From the NCBI GenBank assembly GCA_030613795.1, contig JAUWLG010000109.1, forward strand, positions 1 to 5,476: 5,476 nucleotides of DNA. The letters are read 5' to 3'. A program made the position numbers and the translations under genes. This document shows, piece by piece, positions 1 through 5,476 of the stretch; the stretch's first letter is position 1; each line of letters opens with the position of its first letter. The notes under the pieces were generated by a model, which was given only the letters and a program-made list of their open reading frames with translations, made no database searches and was not told the origin of the DNA. This stretch comes from Helicobacteraceae bacterium. Its GTDB lineage: Bacteria > Campylobacterota > Campylobacteria > Campylobacterales > Sulfurimonadaceae.

Positions 1-158
1 ACTACACCGATAACACCGATCTCGTACTCATACCCTATCAAGAACAGAACGATGCCAAGAAGATAGAGCGAGACGATACTGGTATAAAATGTCTTTGAGA
101 GACTGGCGTCGACCAGAACACTCTCGCCCTCATGCAGTATCTTCTCTATCTCTTTCAT
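1..158 (-). CDS. N-terminal part of a membrane protein, possibly bacterial PH-domain (DUF304-like); cut by window edge
   Basis: Only the first 52 codons are present; the gene continues beyond base 1. The reading begins MKEIEKILHEGESVLVDASL, followed by a hydrophobic stretch (about residues 23-42, SLYLLGIVLFLIGYEYEIG) that looks like a transmembrane helix. A short charged lead, then a 'GE-x-V-L' stretch and a membrane helix, is reminiscent of bacterial PH-domain (DUF304/YdbT-like) membrane proteins, but the diagnostic domain lies outside the window, so this family call is a guess. The ATG at 158-156 overlaps the TGA of the upstream pseudouridine synthase gene (ATGA). A GGGAG Shine-Dalgarno sequence at 167-171, inside the end of that gene, stands 8 bases from the ATG. 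Start and reading frame are well supported; function is not. Confidence 0.7.
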   Translation of the reverse strand, partial: MKEIEKILHEGESVLVDASLSKTFYTSIVSLYLLGIVLFLIGYEYEIGVIGV

Positions 159-838
159 TTAAACAGCTCCCACGGTTTTGCCCATGTTTGTGTAAGTGTA
201 TCATGAAACGACGCACTTAAAAAACGTTCACCCTCTTTTGGCGCTTGGACAAAAGCATACTCTTCATTCTCAAAGGTAAAACGCAGAGCATACGCGTGCA
301 GATAGCCTCTGTCTTCCTTTTTAGCCTCTTCACTTCTGGCATATCGAAGATCACCGGCTATGGGTGCGCCTAGACTCTTAAGCGCTACTCTGATCTGATG
401 GGTCTTTCCGGTGTGGGGTTTGATCAAAAATCCCCGTTCTCCCACGCGCAGGGCTGTCGAATGAAACTGGGTAATGGCGGGATTGTTGTTGGTAGTTAAA
501 AGCATCCAGTCACCGCGACGGGCACTCTGCATATCGCCTTTGACCCATCCCTGTTTCTTTTTAGGTTTGCGTAGAGAGATAGCCAAGTAGTACTTCTCGA
601 TCTGACGCTCTTCGAACATCTTGCCAAAGATCTGAGCGGCTTCTTTTGTCTTGGCAAACAGAACCAAGCCGGAGGTCATTTTGTCCAGACGATGGAGAGG
701 ATAGAGCTCTTCAAGTTTTAAAAGCTCTTTTGTCTGCACAACAAGACCGGCTTCTTCTTCACTATGAAAATTAAGACCGGCAGGTTTGTCTATAAGGACA
801 AAGGCACTGTTTTCATAAAGAAGCTCTATAGAATGCAT
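155..838 (-). CDS. RluA-family RNA pseudouridine synthase, short form without S4 domain (TIGR01621-like)
   Basis: Predicted cytoplasmic enzyme that isomerises uridine to pseudouridine in rRNA or tRNA; the target base cannot be told from sequence. The protein is 227 aa. It opens directly into the catalytic domain (ENSAFVLIDKPAGLNFH, residues 10-25) with no N-terminal S4 RNA-binding domain. The RluA signature HRLDKMTSGLVLFAKT is at 49-64, with the catalytic Asp at D52. The conserved KYYLAI stretch is at 82-87, PHTGKTHQIRV with conserved R150 at 141-151, GDLRY at 162-166 and LHAYALRF at 180-187. The basic stretch KPKKKQGWVKGDM (91-103) resembles the family I remember as TIGR01621, 'Rlu family protein', whose members are about this length. 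The ATG lies 5 bases after the symporter stop and has no obvious Shine-Dalgarno sequence, so translation is probably coupled to that gene. The 3' end overlaps the next gene by ATGA. Family is certain; the specific subfamily is probable. Confidence 0.93.
   Translation of the reverse strand: MHSIELLYENSAFVLIDKPAGLNFHSEEEAGLVVQTKELLKLEELYPLHRLDKMTSGLVLFAKTKEAAQIFGKMFEERQIEKYYLAISLRKPKKKQGWVKGDMQSARRGDWMLLTTNNNPAITQFHSTALRVGERGFLIKPHTGKTHQIRVALKSLGAPIAGDLRYARSEEAKKEDRGYLHAYALRFTFENEEYAFVQAPKEGERFLSASFHDTLTQTWAKPWELFK
167..171 (-). promoter_or_regulatory. Ribosome binding site for the partial membrane protein gene
   Basis: The minus strand reads GGGAG here, 8 bases before the ATG at 158-156. It lies inside the final codons of the pseudouridine synthase gene and supports the ATGA-overlap start. 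Confidence 0.6.
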
Positions 839-843
839 TGGTA

Positions 844-2058
844 TTAAACACGTCTCTTTTCGTACTGATCGACAATTTTTGTAACCACAAGGTCAGAGGT
901 GACATTAAGCGAGGTACGACACATGTCCAAGATGCGGTCCACCGCGACGATCACTGCAATGTATTCAACAGGCAGGCCCAGTTGGTTAAGGATGACGACC
1001 ATCATGACCAGCGAGGCACTCGGCAGTGCTGCAACACCGACACTCAAAGCCACAACCGTAACGCCTAAAAGTACCTGGTCGCCAAAGCTAAGGTCTACAC
1101 CGGCAAGGTTTGCGATGTAGAGCACAGCAATGGTCAAGTACGCAGCCGTACCGTCCATAGAGACCGTTGCACCGAGCGGCAAGACAAATGAAGCCGTCTT
1201 CGTATCAACCTCGCCCATCTCTTCAACAACACGCATCGAGACCGGCAGTGTCGCAGCAGAAGAGGCTGTTGAGAACGCCATGATCGGTGCTTCACGGACA
1301 TCAGAGAGATATTGATAAGGGTTCACACGACCGAAAAAGGCTAAAACGGCCGGCAAAGTGATGATGCCGTGAAAGAGTATGACACCCACAACCAGCAAAA
1401 TATATGACCATAGCCCCAAAATAACATCGATGCCCTGCTCGGCAATAACATAGGAGATAAGACTAAAGACACCGATAGGTGTCATCAAGATAACCCACTC
1501 TGCCATCTTTAACATGACATTGCTGACTGCGGTAAAGAATAGGTTCATAGACTCCTGCTCTGACTCTTTAAGATAGAGAGAAGCCACACCAAACAAGATG
1601 GCAAAAACGATGATCTGCATCATCGCGCCATTTGCTAATGAGCCAAAGACATTTGTCGGGATAAAACTGAGTATCATCGCTTGAAAAGAGAACGGTGCGA
1701 TACTCGCAGCTTTTTCAAATTCAAGCCCTTCACTGCTTACCGGTGCACCAATAGTGAAGATGTTCATCACCACAATTGCCAAGACTACAGCCAATGCTGT
1801 TGTCAAGACATAAAGTCCTATCGTGCGTCCACCGATGGTCTTAAGATGGTGAAGTGACCCTAATCCCAAAATAGCAGTATAGATACTGGCAAAGACAAGC
1901 GGCACCACTAGCATCTTTAAAAAAGCGATAAAAGCGGAGCCTATTACCTTCTGCTGCAGAGCGAGTTCCGGAAAGTAGATCCCAAAGAGAACACCAAACC
2001 CTATTCCCAGAAGGACTAAGGTGTTGGTCGTGGCATATTTTTTAACTTTGTGTATCAA
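844..2058 (-). CDS. Dicarboxylate/amino acid:cation symporter (DAACS family, GltP/GltT/DctA type)
   Basis: Inner-membrane secondary transporter expected to import an acidic amino acid (glutamate/aspartate) or a C4-dicarboxylate with sodium or protons. The 404-aa protein shows the family layout: six hydrophobic helices to about residue 240, the serine-rich re-entrant hairpin HP1 (STASSAATLP, 263-272), TM7 with PLGATVSMDGT (294-304), hairpin HP2 (GVAALPSAS, 341-349) and TM8 (DRILDMCRTSLNVTSD, 374-389). Aligned by eye to GltPh, the substrate and sodium ligands D378, R381, T382, N385 and D389 correspond to D394, R397, T398, N401 and D405. R381 argues for an acidic substrate rather than a neutral amino acid. 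The YVLTT stretch at 83-87 matches the Na3 site. Unusually, the NMDGT Asn is Ser (S300). The start is TTG at 2058-2056, chosen because AAGGA lies 6 bases upstream and the next Met is residue 49, inside a conserved helix. The pseudouridine synthase gene follows 5 bases downstream. I cannot choose between GltP and DctA function. Confidence 0.93.
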   Translation of the reverse strand: MIHKVKKYATTNTLVLLGIGFGVLFGIYFPELALQQKVIGSAFIAFLKMLVVPLVFASIYTAILGLGSLHHLKTIGGRTIGLYVLTTALAVVLAIVVMNIFTIGAPVSSEGLEFEKAASIAPFSFQAMILSFIPTNVFGSLANGAMMQIIVFAILFGVASLYLKESEQESMNLFFTAVSNVMLKMAEWVILMTPIGVFSLISYVIAEQGIDVILGLWSYILLVVGVILFHGIITLPAVLAFFGRVNPYQYLSDVREAPIMAFSTASSAATLPVSMRVVEEMGEVDTKTASFVLPLGATVSMDGTAAYLTIAVLYIANLAGVDLSFGDQVLLGVTVVALSVGVAALPSASLVMMVVILNQLGLPVEYIAVIVAVDRILDMCRTSLNVTSDLVVTKIVDQYEKRRV

Positions 2059-2064
2059 GAATTT

Positions 2065-2069
2065 TCCTT
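2065..2069 (-). promoter_or_regulatory. Ribosome binding site fixing a TTG start for the symporter
   Basis: The minus strand reads AAGGA, 6 bases before the TTG at 2058-2056. No ATG or GTG start upstream of the first membrane helix is available in this frame, so this site decides the non-ATG start. Confidence 0.7.
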
Positions 2070-2075
2070 AATAAA

Positions 2076-2119
2076 ATTGTATAGGCATTGTATCATCTAG
2101 GGCTAAAATATTATTTCAA
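2076..2119 (-). promoter_or_regulatory. Weak candidate promoter for the symporter gene
   Basis: The 57-base gap before the symporter contains two ATACAAT boxes on the minus strand (2087-2093 and 2076-2082), 11 bases apart, each a possible -10 element. TTGAAA at 2114-2119 could be a -35 box, but its spacing to the nearest -10 candidate (19-21 bases) is long. The nearer box would leave almost no leader before the Shine-Dalgarno sequence, so the farther one is preferred. I see no intrinsic terminator in this gap, so read-through from the VF530 gene is equally possible. Confidence 0.25.
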
Positions 2120-2349
2120 TCTTTAGCGTTATCCTTAACCATGTCAACGTAGAGATCTTCGACTTTCTTTCTAGCCCAAGGTGTCTTTCGTAAAAACTTG
2201 AGACTGGAGTTTATAGAGGGGTCGTTATAGAAACAGCGGATCTCCACATAGTTGGACAACTCTTTCCAGCCGTAATGCTCAACCAGATCAGTCAGTATCA
2301 TCTTAAGTGTCACGCCGTGAAGTGGGTTGTTTTTGTGTTCATCGCTCAT
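2116..2349 (-). CDS. VF530/DUF2132 family small protein, putative nucleic-acid binding
   Basis: A 77-aa protein beginning [20 protein letters not shown]. Conserved stretches NPLHGVTL (residues 8-15), LVEHYGW (21-27), [10 protein letters not shown] (36-45) and [17 protein letters not shown] (47-63) match what I recall of the VF530 (DUF2132) family. The Vibrio fischeri member has an NMR structure with a four-helix fold compared to DNA-binding domains, including the RecA C-terminal domain; its cellular role is unknown. The C-terminal half is rich in Lys and Arg, consistent with nucleic-acid contact. The ATG at 2349-2347 is chosen over an upstream ATG at 2400 because the conserved region starts right after it, a GGAA ribosome site lies about 5-6 bases upstream, and the longer form would only overlap the end of ycaO. 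One base separates it from the ycaO stop, so the two are almost certainly co-translated. Family is confident; function is not. Confidence 0.9.
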   Translation of the reverse strand: MSDEHKNNPLHGVTLKMILTDLVEHYGWKELSNYVEIRCFYNDPSINSSLKFLRKTPWARKKVEDLYVDMVKDNAKD

Positions 2350-2350
2350 A

Positions 2351-4096
2351 TTATTTCCAATTCTCTTGTTTTGCTTTATGCAGTTTTTTATAACCGTCAA
2401 GGAGCTCTTGATGTGTTGTAAACCCTTCTAGGCTCAGACCTGGGAAATGGAGGCCGTGAAACTGTGTTTTACCCTGAACCAGGTCAACACACTCCTGAAG
2501 TGTTTGCGTGCCGTACAGAAGCTCTAAACTACCTCTATAGCTGGCATAGCTCTTCTCATCATCTATCACGATCTCAAGCAGTGCGTTAATACAGTGATGA
2601 TGCTGTTTCTCTTCTTGGTTTAGTTCACCGATATGCAGAGACCAGCTGTTCCACTCCATCGCTTTTTCATAATCTTCAAGAGCCAGGGCCAACATCCCTT
2701 TTAGCGTACCGACTTGCAGTGAGGCCCACCCAGTACCCGGGTCAGTTGCAACACCGATGAACTCAGCAACTTTTTGAACATCTTGAAGACCTTCATCTTC
2801 AAGATTTTCCAAGACACTCTCCCAGCCCTCTTCACCAAGTGTGTCTAAAGAGAGGAGGTACTCTCTGTAGTGGGCACCTTCGTTGTTGTTACTCCACATC
2901 AGATCTTCTACCGGGTAGATCTCTGACATGCCTGGTACGATGATCCGACAGGTATAGACATCAAGGTGTTGATAGTCCGCGATGTAGATCTCCAAGTCTC
3001 TCTCATGAATGATCTTGCAAAGGTAGTCAAACTCACTATGTGTGTCAGCGTCATGGTTCCAATCAACAAATTCGTAATCTGTCTCTTTTTTGAAAAAGTC
3101 ATACGAGATGAGTCCCGTTGAGTTAATGAAATGCTCGACGAGGTTATGGTTATCAGCGACCTCTGCTTTGTTAAATGAAGGGACCTGAAAGTCATCGACT
3201 TGGTCTACTCCCCGTCCTTGCAGCAGCTCAGTCACTGTTCTCTCTAATGCTACCTCGAAACAGGGGTGCGCACCAAACGAGGCCAGGACAGAACCGTCTT
3301 TAGGATTCATAAGCGTGACACTGATAACCGGGAAGACTCCGCCCAGTGATGCATCTGCAATTCGCAGGTTAAAGCCATGCGCCTTTAGCTGCGCAATCGA
3401 CTCTTCGATATGAGGGAAACGGGCAATAACCTCAACTGGGATCTCAGGCAGGCTGATCCCCTCAGCAATGATCTTGTTTTTAGTATAACGTTCAAAGATT
3501 TCTGAGAGTGCTTGCGTTCTCGCCTCATTCACACTGTTTCCGGCAGCCATACCGTTACTGACATAGAGGTTCCCGATGATGTTGACCGGAAAGTAGATCG
3601 TCTCGCTGTCACTTTGGCGTTCGAACGGAAGCGCGCAGATGCCGCGTTCACCCACACCCGAGTTAAGATCGAAAATATTTTCAGGTTCCAAGTCATCTTC
3701 AGGGTCATAGAACTCCCAAAGCTCTTCGTCTAAAAGACCTTCCGGCATCTCATCATCTTCATCTACAAACCACTTCTCATTAGGGTAGTGGACGAACTCA
3801 CCGTTGCTGATCTCTTCGCCCAAATAATAGTCTGCAAAAAAGTAGTTACAACTCATACGCTCAAAGTACTCACCCAAGGCACTGGCAAGACAAGACTTTT
3901 TACTGGCACCCTTGCCGTTTGTAAACATCAAGCCGCAGGCTTTGTCACGGATGTGCAGGGAGTGGACATAAGGAACAGGGTTAAACCAAGAAGCTTCTTC
4001 TACATGAATGTCCCAAGCCTCTAACTTGGCGTGCATCGTCTCTATAGTCGATTCAAGGTCGCGGTCTTTACCTTTGATAAATGTCTTGTCTGCCAT
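2351..4096 (-). CDS. ycaO: YcaO, E. coli-type ATP-dependent YcaO-domain protein (ribosomal protein S12 beta-methylthiolation accessory)
   Basis: Cytoplasmic 581-aa protein, close to the length of E. coli YcaO (586 aa) and colinear with it by eye from the first residues ([17 protein letters not shown] at 33-42; HIRDK at 48-52; FTNGKGA at 58-64) to the C terminus. The YcaO ATP/Mg motifs are intact: SALGEYFER at 72-80 (E76, E79), SEIFER at 198-203 (E199, E202, R203) and [13 protein letters not shown] at 283-295. Other matching blocks are [16 protein letters not shown] (172-187) and [13 protein letters not shown] (383-395). From about 420 onward is the helical TPR-like tail seen in the E. coli type, not the proline-rich end of azoline-forming YcaO enzymes. 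In E. coli, ycaO has been linked to RimO-dependent methylthiolation of S12 Asp; rimO is not in this window. The ATG has AAAGG 7 bases upstream (4104-4108). No RiPP precursor, TOMM dehydrogenase or TfuA gene is nearby. The VF530 gene begins one base after the stop. Confidence 0.95.
   Translation of the reverse strand: MADKTFIKGKDRDLESTIETMHAKLEAWDIHVEEASWFNPVPYVHSLHIRDKACGLMFTNGKGASKKSCLASALGEYFERMSCNYFFADYYLGEEISNGEFVHYPNEKWFVDEDDEMPEGLLDEELWEFYDPEDDLEPENIFDLNSGVGERGICALPFERQSDSETIYFPVNIIGNLYVSNGMAAGNSVNEARTQALSEIFERYTKNKIIAEGISLPEIPVEVIARFPHIEESIAQLKAHGFNLRIADASLGGVFPVISVTLMNPKDGSVLASFGAHPCFEVALERTVTELLQGRGVDQVDDFQVPSFNKAEVADNHNLVEHFINSTGLISYDFFKKETDYEFVDWNHDADTHSEFDYLCKIIHERDLEIYIADYQHLDVYTCRIIVPGMSEIYPVEDLMWSNNNEGAHYREYLLSLDTLGEEGWESVLENLEDEGLQDVQKVAEFIGVATDPGTGWASLQVGTLKGMLALALEDYEKAMEWNSWSLHIGELNQEEKQHHHCINALLEIVIDDEKSYASYRGSLELLYGTQTLQECVDLVQGKTQFHGLHFPGLSLEGFTTHQELLDGYKKLHKAKQENWK
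2780..2805. repeat. 10-bp perfect inverted repeat inside ycaO
   Basis: The arms ATCTTGAAGA (2780-2789) and TCTTCAAGAT (2796-2805) are exact reverse complements with a 6-base loop. They fall in the codons for LEDEGLQD, in the linker between the YcaO domain and the helical tail. Repetition of Leu, Glu, Gln and Asp codons could produce this by chance, and no U-tract follows on either strand, so a terminator is unlikely. Confidence 0.4.
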
Positions 4097-4144
4097 CTCT
4101 TAGCCTTTGAGGATCGTAATGATTTTTTGAAATTGTTTAGAAGT

Positions 4145-4169
4145 GCATCCTAAACAAAGTTCAGGACGC
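4145..4169 (-). other. Strong RNA hairpin between ppaC and ycaO
   Basis: On the minus-strand transcript, starting 7 bases after the ppaC stop, GCGTCCTGAAC pairs with GTTTAGGATGC around a UUU loop. This gives 11 continuous pairs, two of them G-U wobbles. The wobbles become A-C mismatches in the plus-strand RNA, so the structure favours the minus-strand transcript. No U-tract follows, so it does not look like a standard intrinsic terminator. It could be an RNA-processing or 3'-end-protecting element, or a partial terminator that sets the ycaO level. The GTTTAG of the second arm can also pair with CTAAAC at 4130-4142, giving a competing, weaker fold. Confidence 0.5.
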
Positions 4170-4176
4170 AGAGGGT

Positions 4177-5094
4177 TTAAAACTGTGGTTGAATGAAAGG
4201 AATGATCTGCTTTTTACGGCTAAGTACACCGTCAAGCCAAGCTTCATTGTTTTCTAATTTAACATCAAGTCCACTCTCTACCTTGCTAACGTCATCACTG
4301 ACAACAAGTACCTGAGAGCCCTCTTTCATGATGTCTGTCAAAAGAAGCATCACGGTATGAAGGCCACCCTCCTCTTTCAACTTCGCGATATCTGTAAAAA
4401 GGTCCTCTTTCATCTCGTCAAAGACGCTCAAGTCAACCACTTCCAGCTGGCCAACGCCCACTTTTTCACTGCCCATTGCGAACTCTTTGTAGTCACGTGT
4501 TGTCAGTTCTCTAGCCGTTGCACCTTGAACAGCCGACTTAACAATGAACATCTCCATACCAAGTGCTTTATAGTCTTCTACACCTGCAATCTTCGCAAGC
4601 TCTTTACATGCCTTAGTATCAACCTTGGTACATGTCGGTGATTTAAAGATAACTGTGTCACTAAGAATGGCACAAAGCATCATCCCGGCGATATCTTTAG
4701 GGATCTCAACATCGTAAGCATCATACATCTCTTTGATGATCGTGTTTGAACAGCCTACAGGACGGATCCAGCACTCAAGCGGCGTTGACGTCGTAAGGTC
4801 ACCGAGTTTGTGGTGGTCAACGATACCAAGTACAGTCGCTTCCAAAATGTCTTCAGGCGCCTGTGCAAGGTCAGAGTAATCAACGATGTATACATCTTCA
4901 CCCGCGTACGAAGTCTTAAGCTCAGGAAGTGTGCCGTTAAACTTCTCTAATATAAACTCTGTCTCAGGAGAGACCTTGCCTTGACGTGTAGGAACACAGT
5001 CCTCACCAAGCTGGTTTTTTAAGTACGAAAGAGAGATAGCCCCGACAATAGAGTCAGAGTCCGGGTTAGTGTGTCCGAAAACGTATGTTGACAT
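4177..5094 (-). CDS. ppaC: Manganese-dependent (family II) inorganic pyrophosphatase
   Basis: Cytoplasmic enzyme that hydrolyses pyrophosphate to two phosphates, pulling forward nucleotide and amino-acid activating reactions. The 305-aa length is typical of the CBS-free family II PPases. The N-terminal DHH domain carries GHTNPDSDS (7-15, metal ligands H8, D12, D14), VDYSD (71-75, D72), DHHKLGDL (93-100) and SDT (145-147, D146). These match the B. subtilis ligands H9, D13, D15, D75, H97/H98 and D149. The C-terminal DHHA2 domain ends with the substrate-binding SRKKQ (292-296). No regulatory CBS or DRTGG insert is present, so an unregulated enzyme is expected. The ATG at 5094-5092 has AAAGG 8 bases upstream (5103-5107), and the protein starts directly on the first beta strand. 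A TATAAT promoter lies about 40 bases upstream. ycaO follows 80 bases downstream on the same strand. The assignment is essentially certain. Confidence 0.97.
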   Translation of the reverse strand: MSTYVFGHTNPDSDSIVGAISLSYLKNQLGEDCVPTRQGKVSPETEFILEKFNGTLPELKTSYAGEDVYIVDYSDLAQAPEDILEATVLGIVDHHKLGDLTTSTPLECWIRPVGCSNTIIKEMYDAYDVEIPKDIAGMMLCAILSDTVIFKSPTCTKVDTKACKELAKIAGVEDYKALGMEMFIVKSAVQGATARELTTRDYKEFAMGSEKVGVGQLEVVDLSVFDEMKEDLFTDIAKLKEEGGLHTVMLLLTDIMKEGSQVLVVSDDVSKVESGLDVKLENNEAWLDGVLSRKKQIIPFIQPQF

Positions 5095-5131
5095 TTTGAT
5101 AGCCTTTTACATAATTGTAATAATTTTCGCA

Positions 5132-5160
5132 ATTATACTAAATTATTCAGTAATCTTAAA
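5132..5160 (-). promoter_or_regulatory. Promoter of ppaC (sigma-70 type)
   Basis: The minus strand has a perfect TATAAT -10 box at 5132-5137. Transcription would start near 5125, giving a leader of about 30 bases before the ATG. With a 17-base spacer the -35 position (5155-5160) reads TTTAAG, only three of six matches to TTGACA. A strong -10 with a poor -35 in AT-rich DNA is typical of Campylobacterota housekeeping promoters. No operator or riboswitch is evident in the short leader. Confidence 0.6.
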
Positions 5161-5167
5161 CCGTACA

Positions 5168-5199
5168 AATTAGCACCTCTGCGAACTTCATAGCTAATT
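5168..5199. repeat. 7-bp inverted repeat upstream of the ppaC promoter
   Basis: AATTAGC (5168-5174) and GCTAATT (5193-5199) are perfect inverted arms separated by 18 bases, just upstream of the ppaC -35 position. Such spacing could fit a dimeric regulator, but AT-rich arms of this length arise often by chance. The rest of the 185-base gap (5095-5279) shows no gene and no clear terminator for the upstream gene. Confidence 0.3.
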
Positions 5200-5279
5200 A
5201 AGAATAGTTCTAAAGAGTATTCACTTATTGTTTTCAAATAGACGCACAAGCAGTATAAAACAGAGCATCAAATAAGCTT

Positions 5280-5476
5280 CTATAAATGATCGTCGATCTC
5301 TTTTCTATAAAAGTAATTGTTTATAACCTCAGAAAGAATCAACACTACATAAATGCTGACAATCCAAATCAATATTTCCGGTGAGTGGTGGATCAAATAG
5401 ACCAATAGTGTGCCAATAGTAAAGAGTAACAACAGACTACCTAAAACGATGTAGTATGGATTGGCTTTTGTCTTAT
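5280..5476 (-). CDS. C-terminal end of a small or larger membrane protein; cut by window edge
   Basis: An open minus-strand frame enters from the right edge and ends at a TAG (5282-5280), giving 64 visible residues. Two hydrophobic stretches stand out: PYYIVLGSLLLLFTIGTLLV (about residues 6-25) and an ILIWIVSIYVVLIL segment (about 34-47), joined by a short polar turn (HHSPE). The protein ends in a charged tail, YRKEIDDHL. This is the pattern of a two-helix hairpin in the membrane with the tail probably cytoplasmic. I do not recognise the family. There is no ATG in the visible part, so the start lies outside the window. No other frame in this stretch is open, and the hydrophobic pattern makes it a likely real gene. 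Its relation to ppaC is unclear, as 185 bases and a promoter separate them. Confidence 0.65.
   Translation of the reverse strand, partial: KTKANPYYIVLGSLLLLFTIGTLLVYLIHHSPEILIWIVSIYVVLILSEVINNYFYRKEIDDHL

Noticed and set aside
838..1315. Plus-strand open frames opposite the symporter (838-1068, 899-1120, 1130-1315)
   Set aside because: They have low-complexity composition, no ribosome sites and no recognisable motifs, and lie entirely opposite a well-conserved gene.
2350..2400. A longer VF530 start at 2400 giving 17 more residues
   Set aside because: The added residues lie wholly inside the end of ycaO and precede the conserved family start; the ATG at 2349 has a better-placed ribosome site.
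2351..4096. A RiPP (thiazole/oxazole peptide) biosynthetic cluster around the YcaO protein
   Set aside because: The protein is colinear with E. coli YcaO, with a helical tail instead of a proline-rich end, and no precursor peptide, E1/ocin-ThiF partner, dehydrogenase, TfuA or exporter lies nearby.
4097..4176. An intrinsic terminator ending the ppaC transcript
   Set aside because: The hairpin is good, but the bases following it on the transcript are not U-rich, so standard termination is not supported.
2908..4641. Open frames in other frames of ycaO and ppaC (2908-3195 minus; 3512-3733, 3788-4024 and 4357-4641 plus)
   Set aside because: They lie entirely within confidently assigned genes and show no family features or initiation signals.
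5156..5191. An 11-residue ORF (MKFAEVLICTV) upstream of ppaC as a leader peptide
   Set aside because: It has no ribosome site and lies upstream of the predicted -10 box, so it would not be in the ppaC transcript.
5229..5312. A -1 frame extension of the right-edge membrane protein that would add a third hydrophobic segment (EAYLMLCFILLVRLF)
   Set aside because: The frames meet only at a run of four A residues, with no canonical slippery heptamer or stimulatory structure, and the normal frame ends in a plausible charged tail. It could reflect an ancient frameshift, but homologues are needed to say so.

Overview
All six recognisable genes, plus a partial gene at each edge, lie on the minus strand, so they are transcribed from right to left. 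In transcription order the window holds: the C-terminal end of a small membrane protein (5280-5476); a family II (Mn-dependent) inorganic pyrophosphatase, ppaC; a full-length E. coli-type YcaO; a VF530/DUF2132 small protein starting one base after the ycaO stop; a dicarboxylate/amino acid:cation symporter of the DAACS family; an RluA-type pseudouridine synthase; and the N-terminal 52 codons of a membrane protein that may belong to the bacterial PH-domain (DUF304-like) group.

The host looks like a mid-to-low GC proteobacterium. Compact gene packing, a near-perfect TATAAT -10 box without a convincing -35 box, and the gene content would fit Campylobacterota of the Sulfurovum/Sulfurimonas/Sulfuricurvum kind. 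Family II PPase, YcaO and VF530-like proteins also occur in marine Gammaproteobacteria such as Vibrio, so this placement is tentative. No mobile element, tRNA, rRNA, CRISPR array or phage gene is visible.

Two transcriptional blocks seem likely. The first starts at a promoter upstream of ppaC (about 5132-5160) and covers ppaC, ycaO and the VF530 gene; an 80-base gap containing a strong RNA hairpin separates ppaC from ycaO. The second covers the symporter, the pseudouridine synthase and the membrane protein, whose coding regions are 5 bases apart and then overlap as ATGA. It may have its own weak promoter in the 57-base gap at 2059-2115, or may be read through from the first block, since no intrinsic terminator is visible there.

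Most of the window is housekeeping in character. The points most worth following are the tight coupling of ycaO to a VF530 gene, the placement of a pyrophosphatase next to an enzyme family reported to release pyrophosphate, and an Asn-to-Ser change in the symporter's otherwise conserved NMDGT sodium-binding motif.
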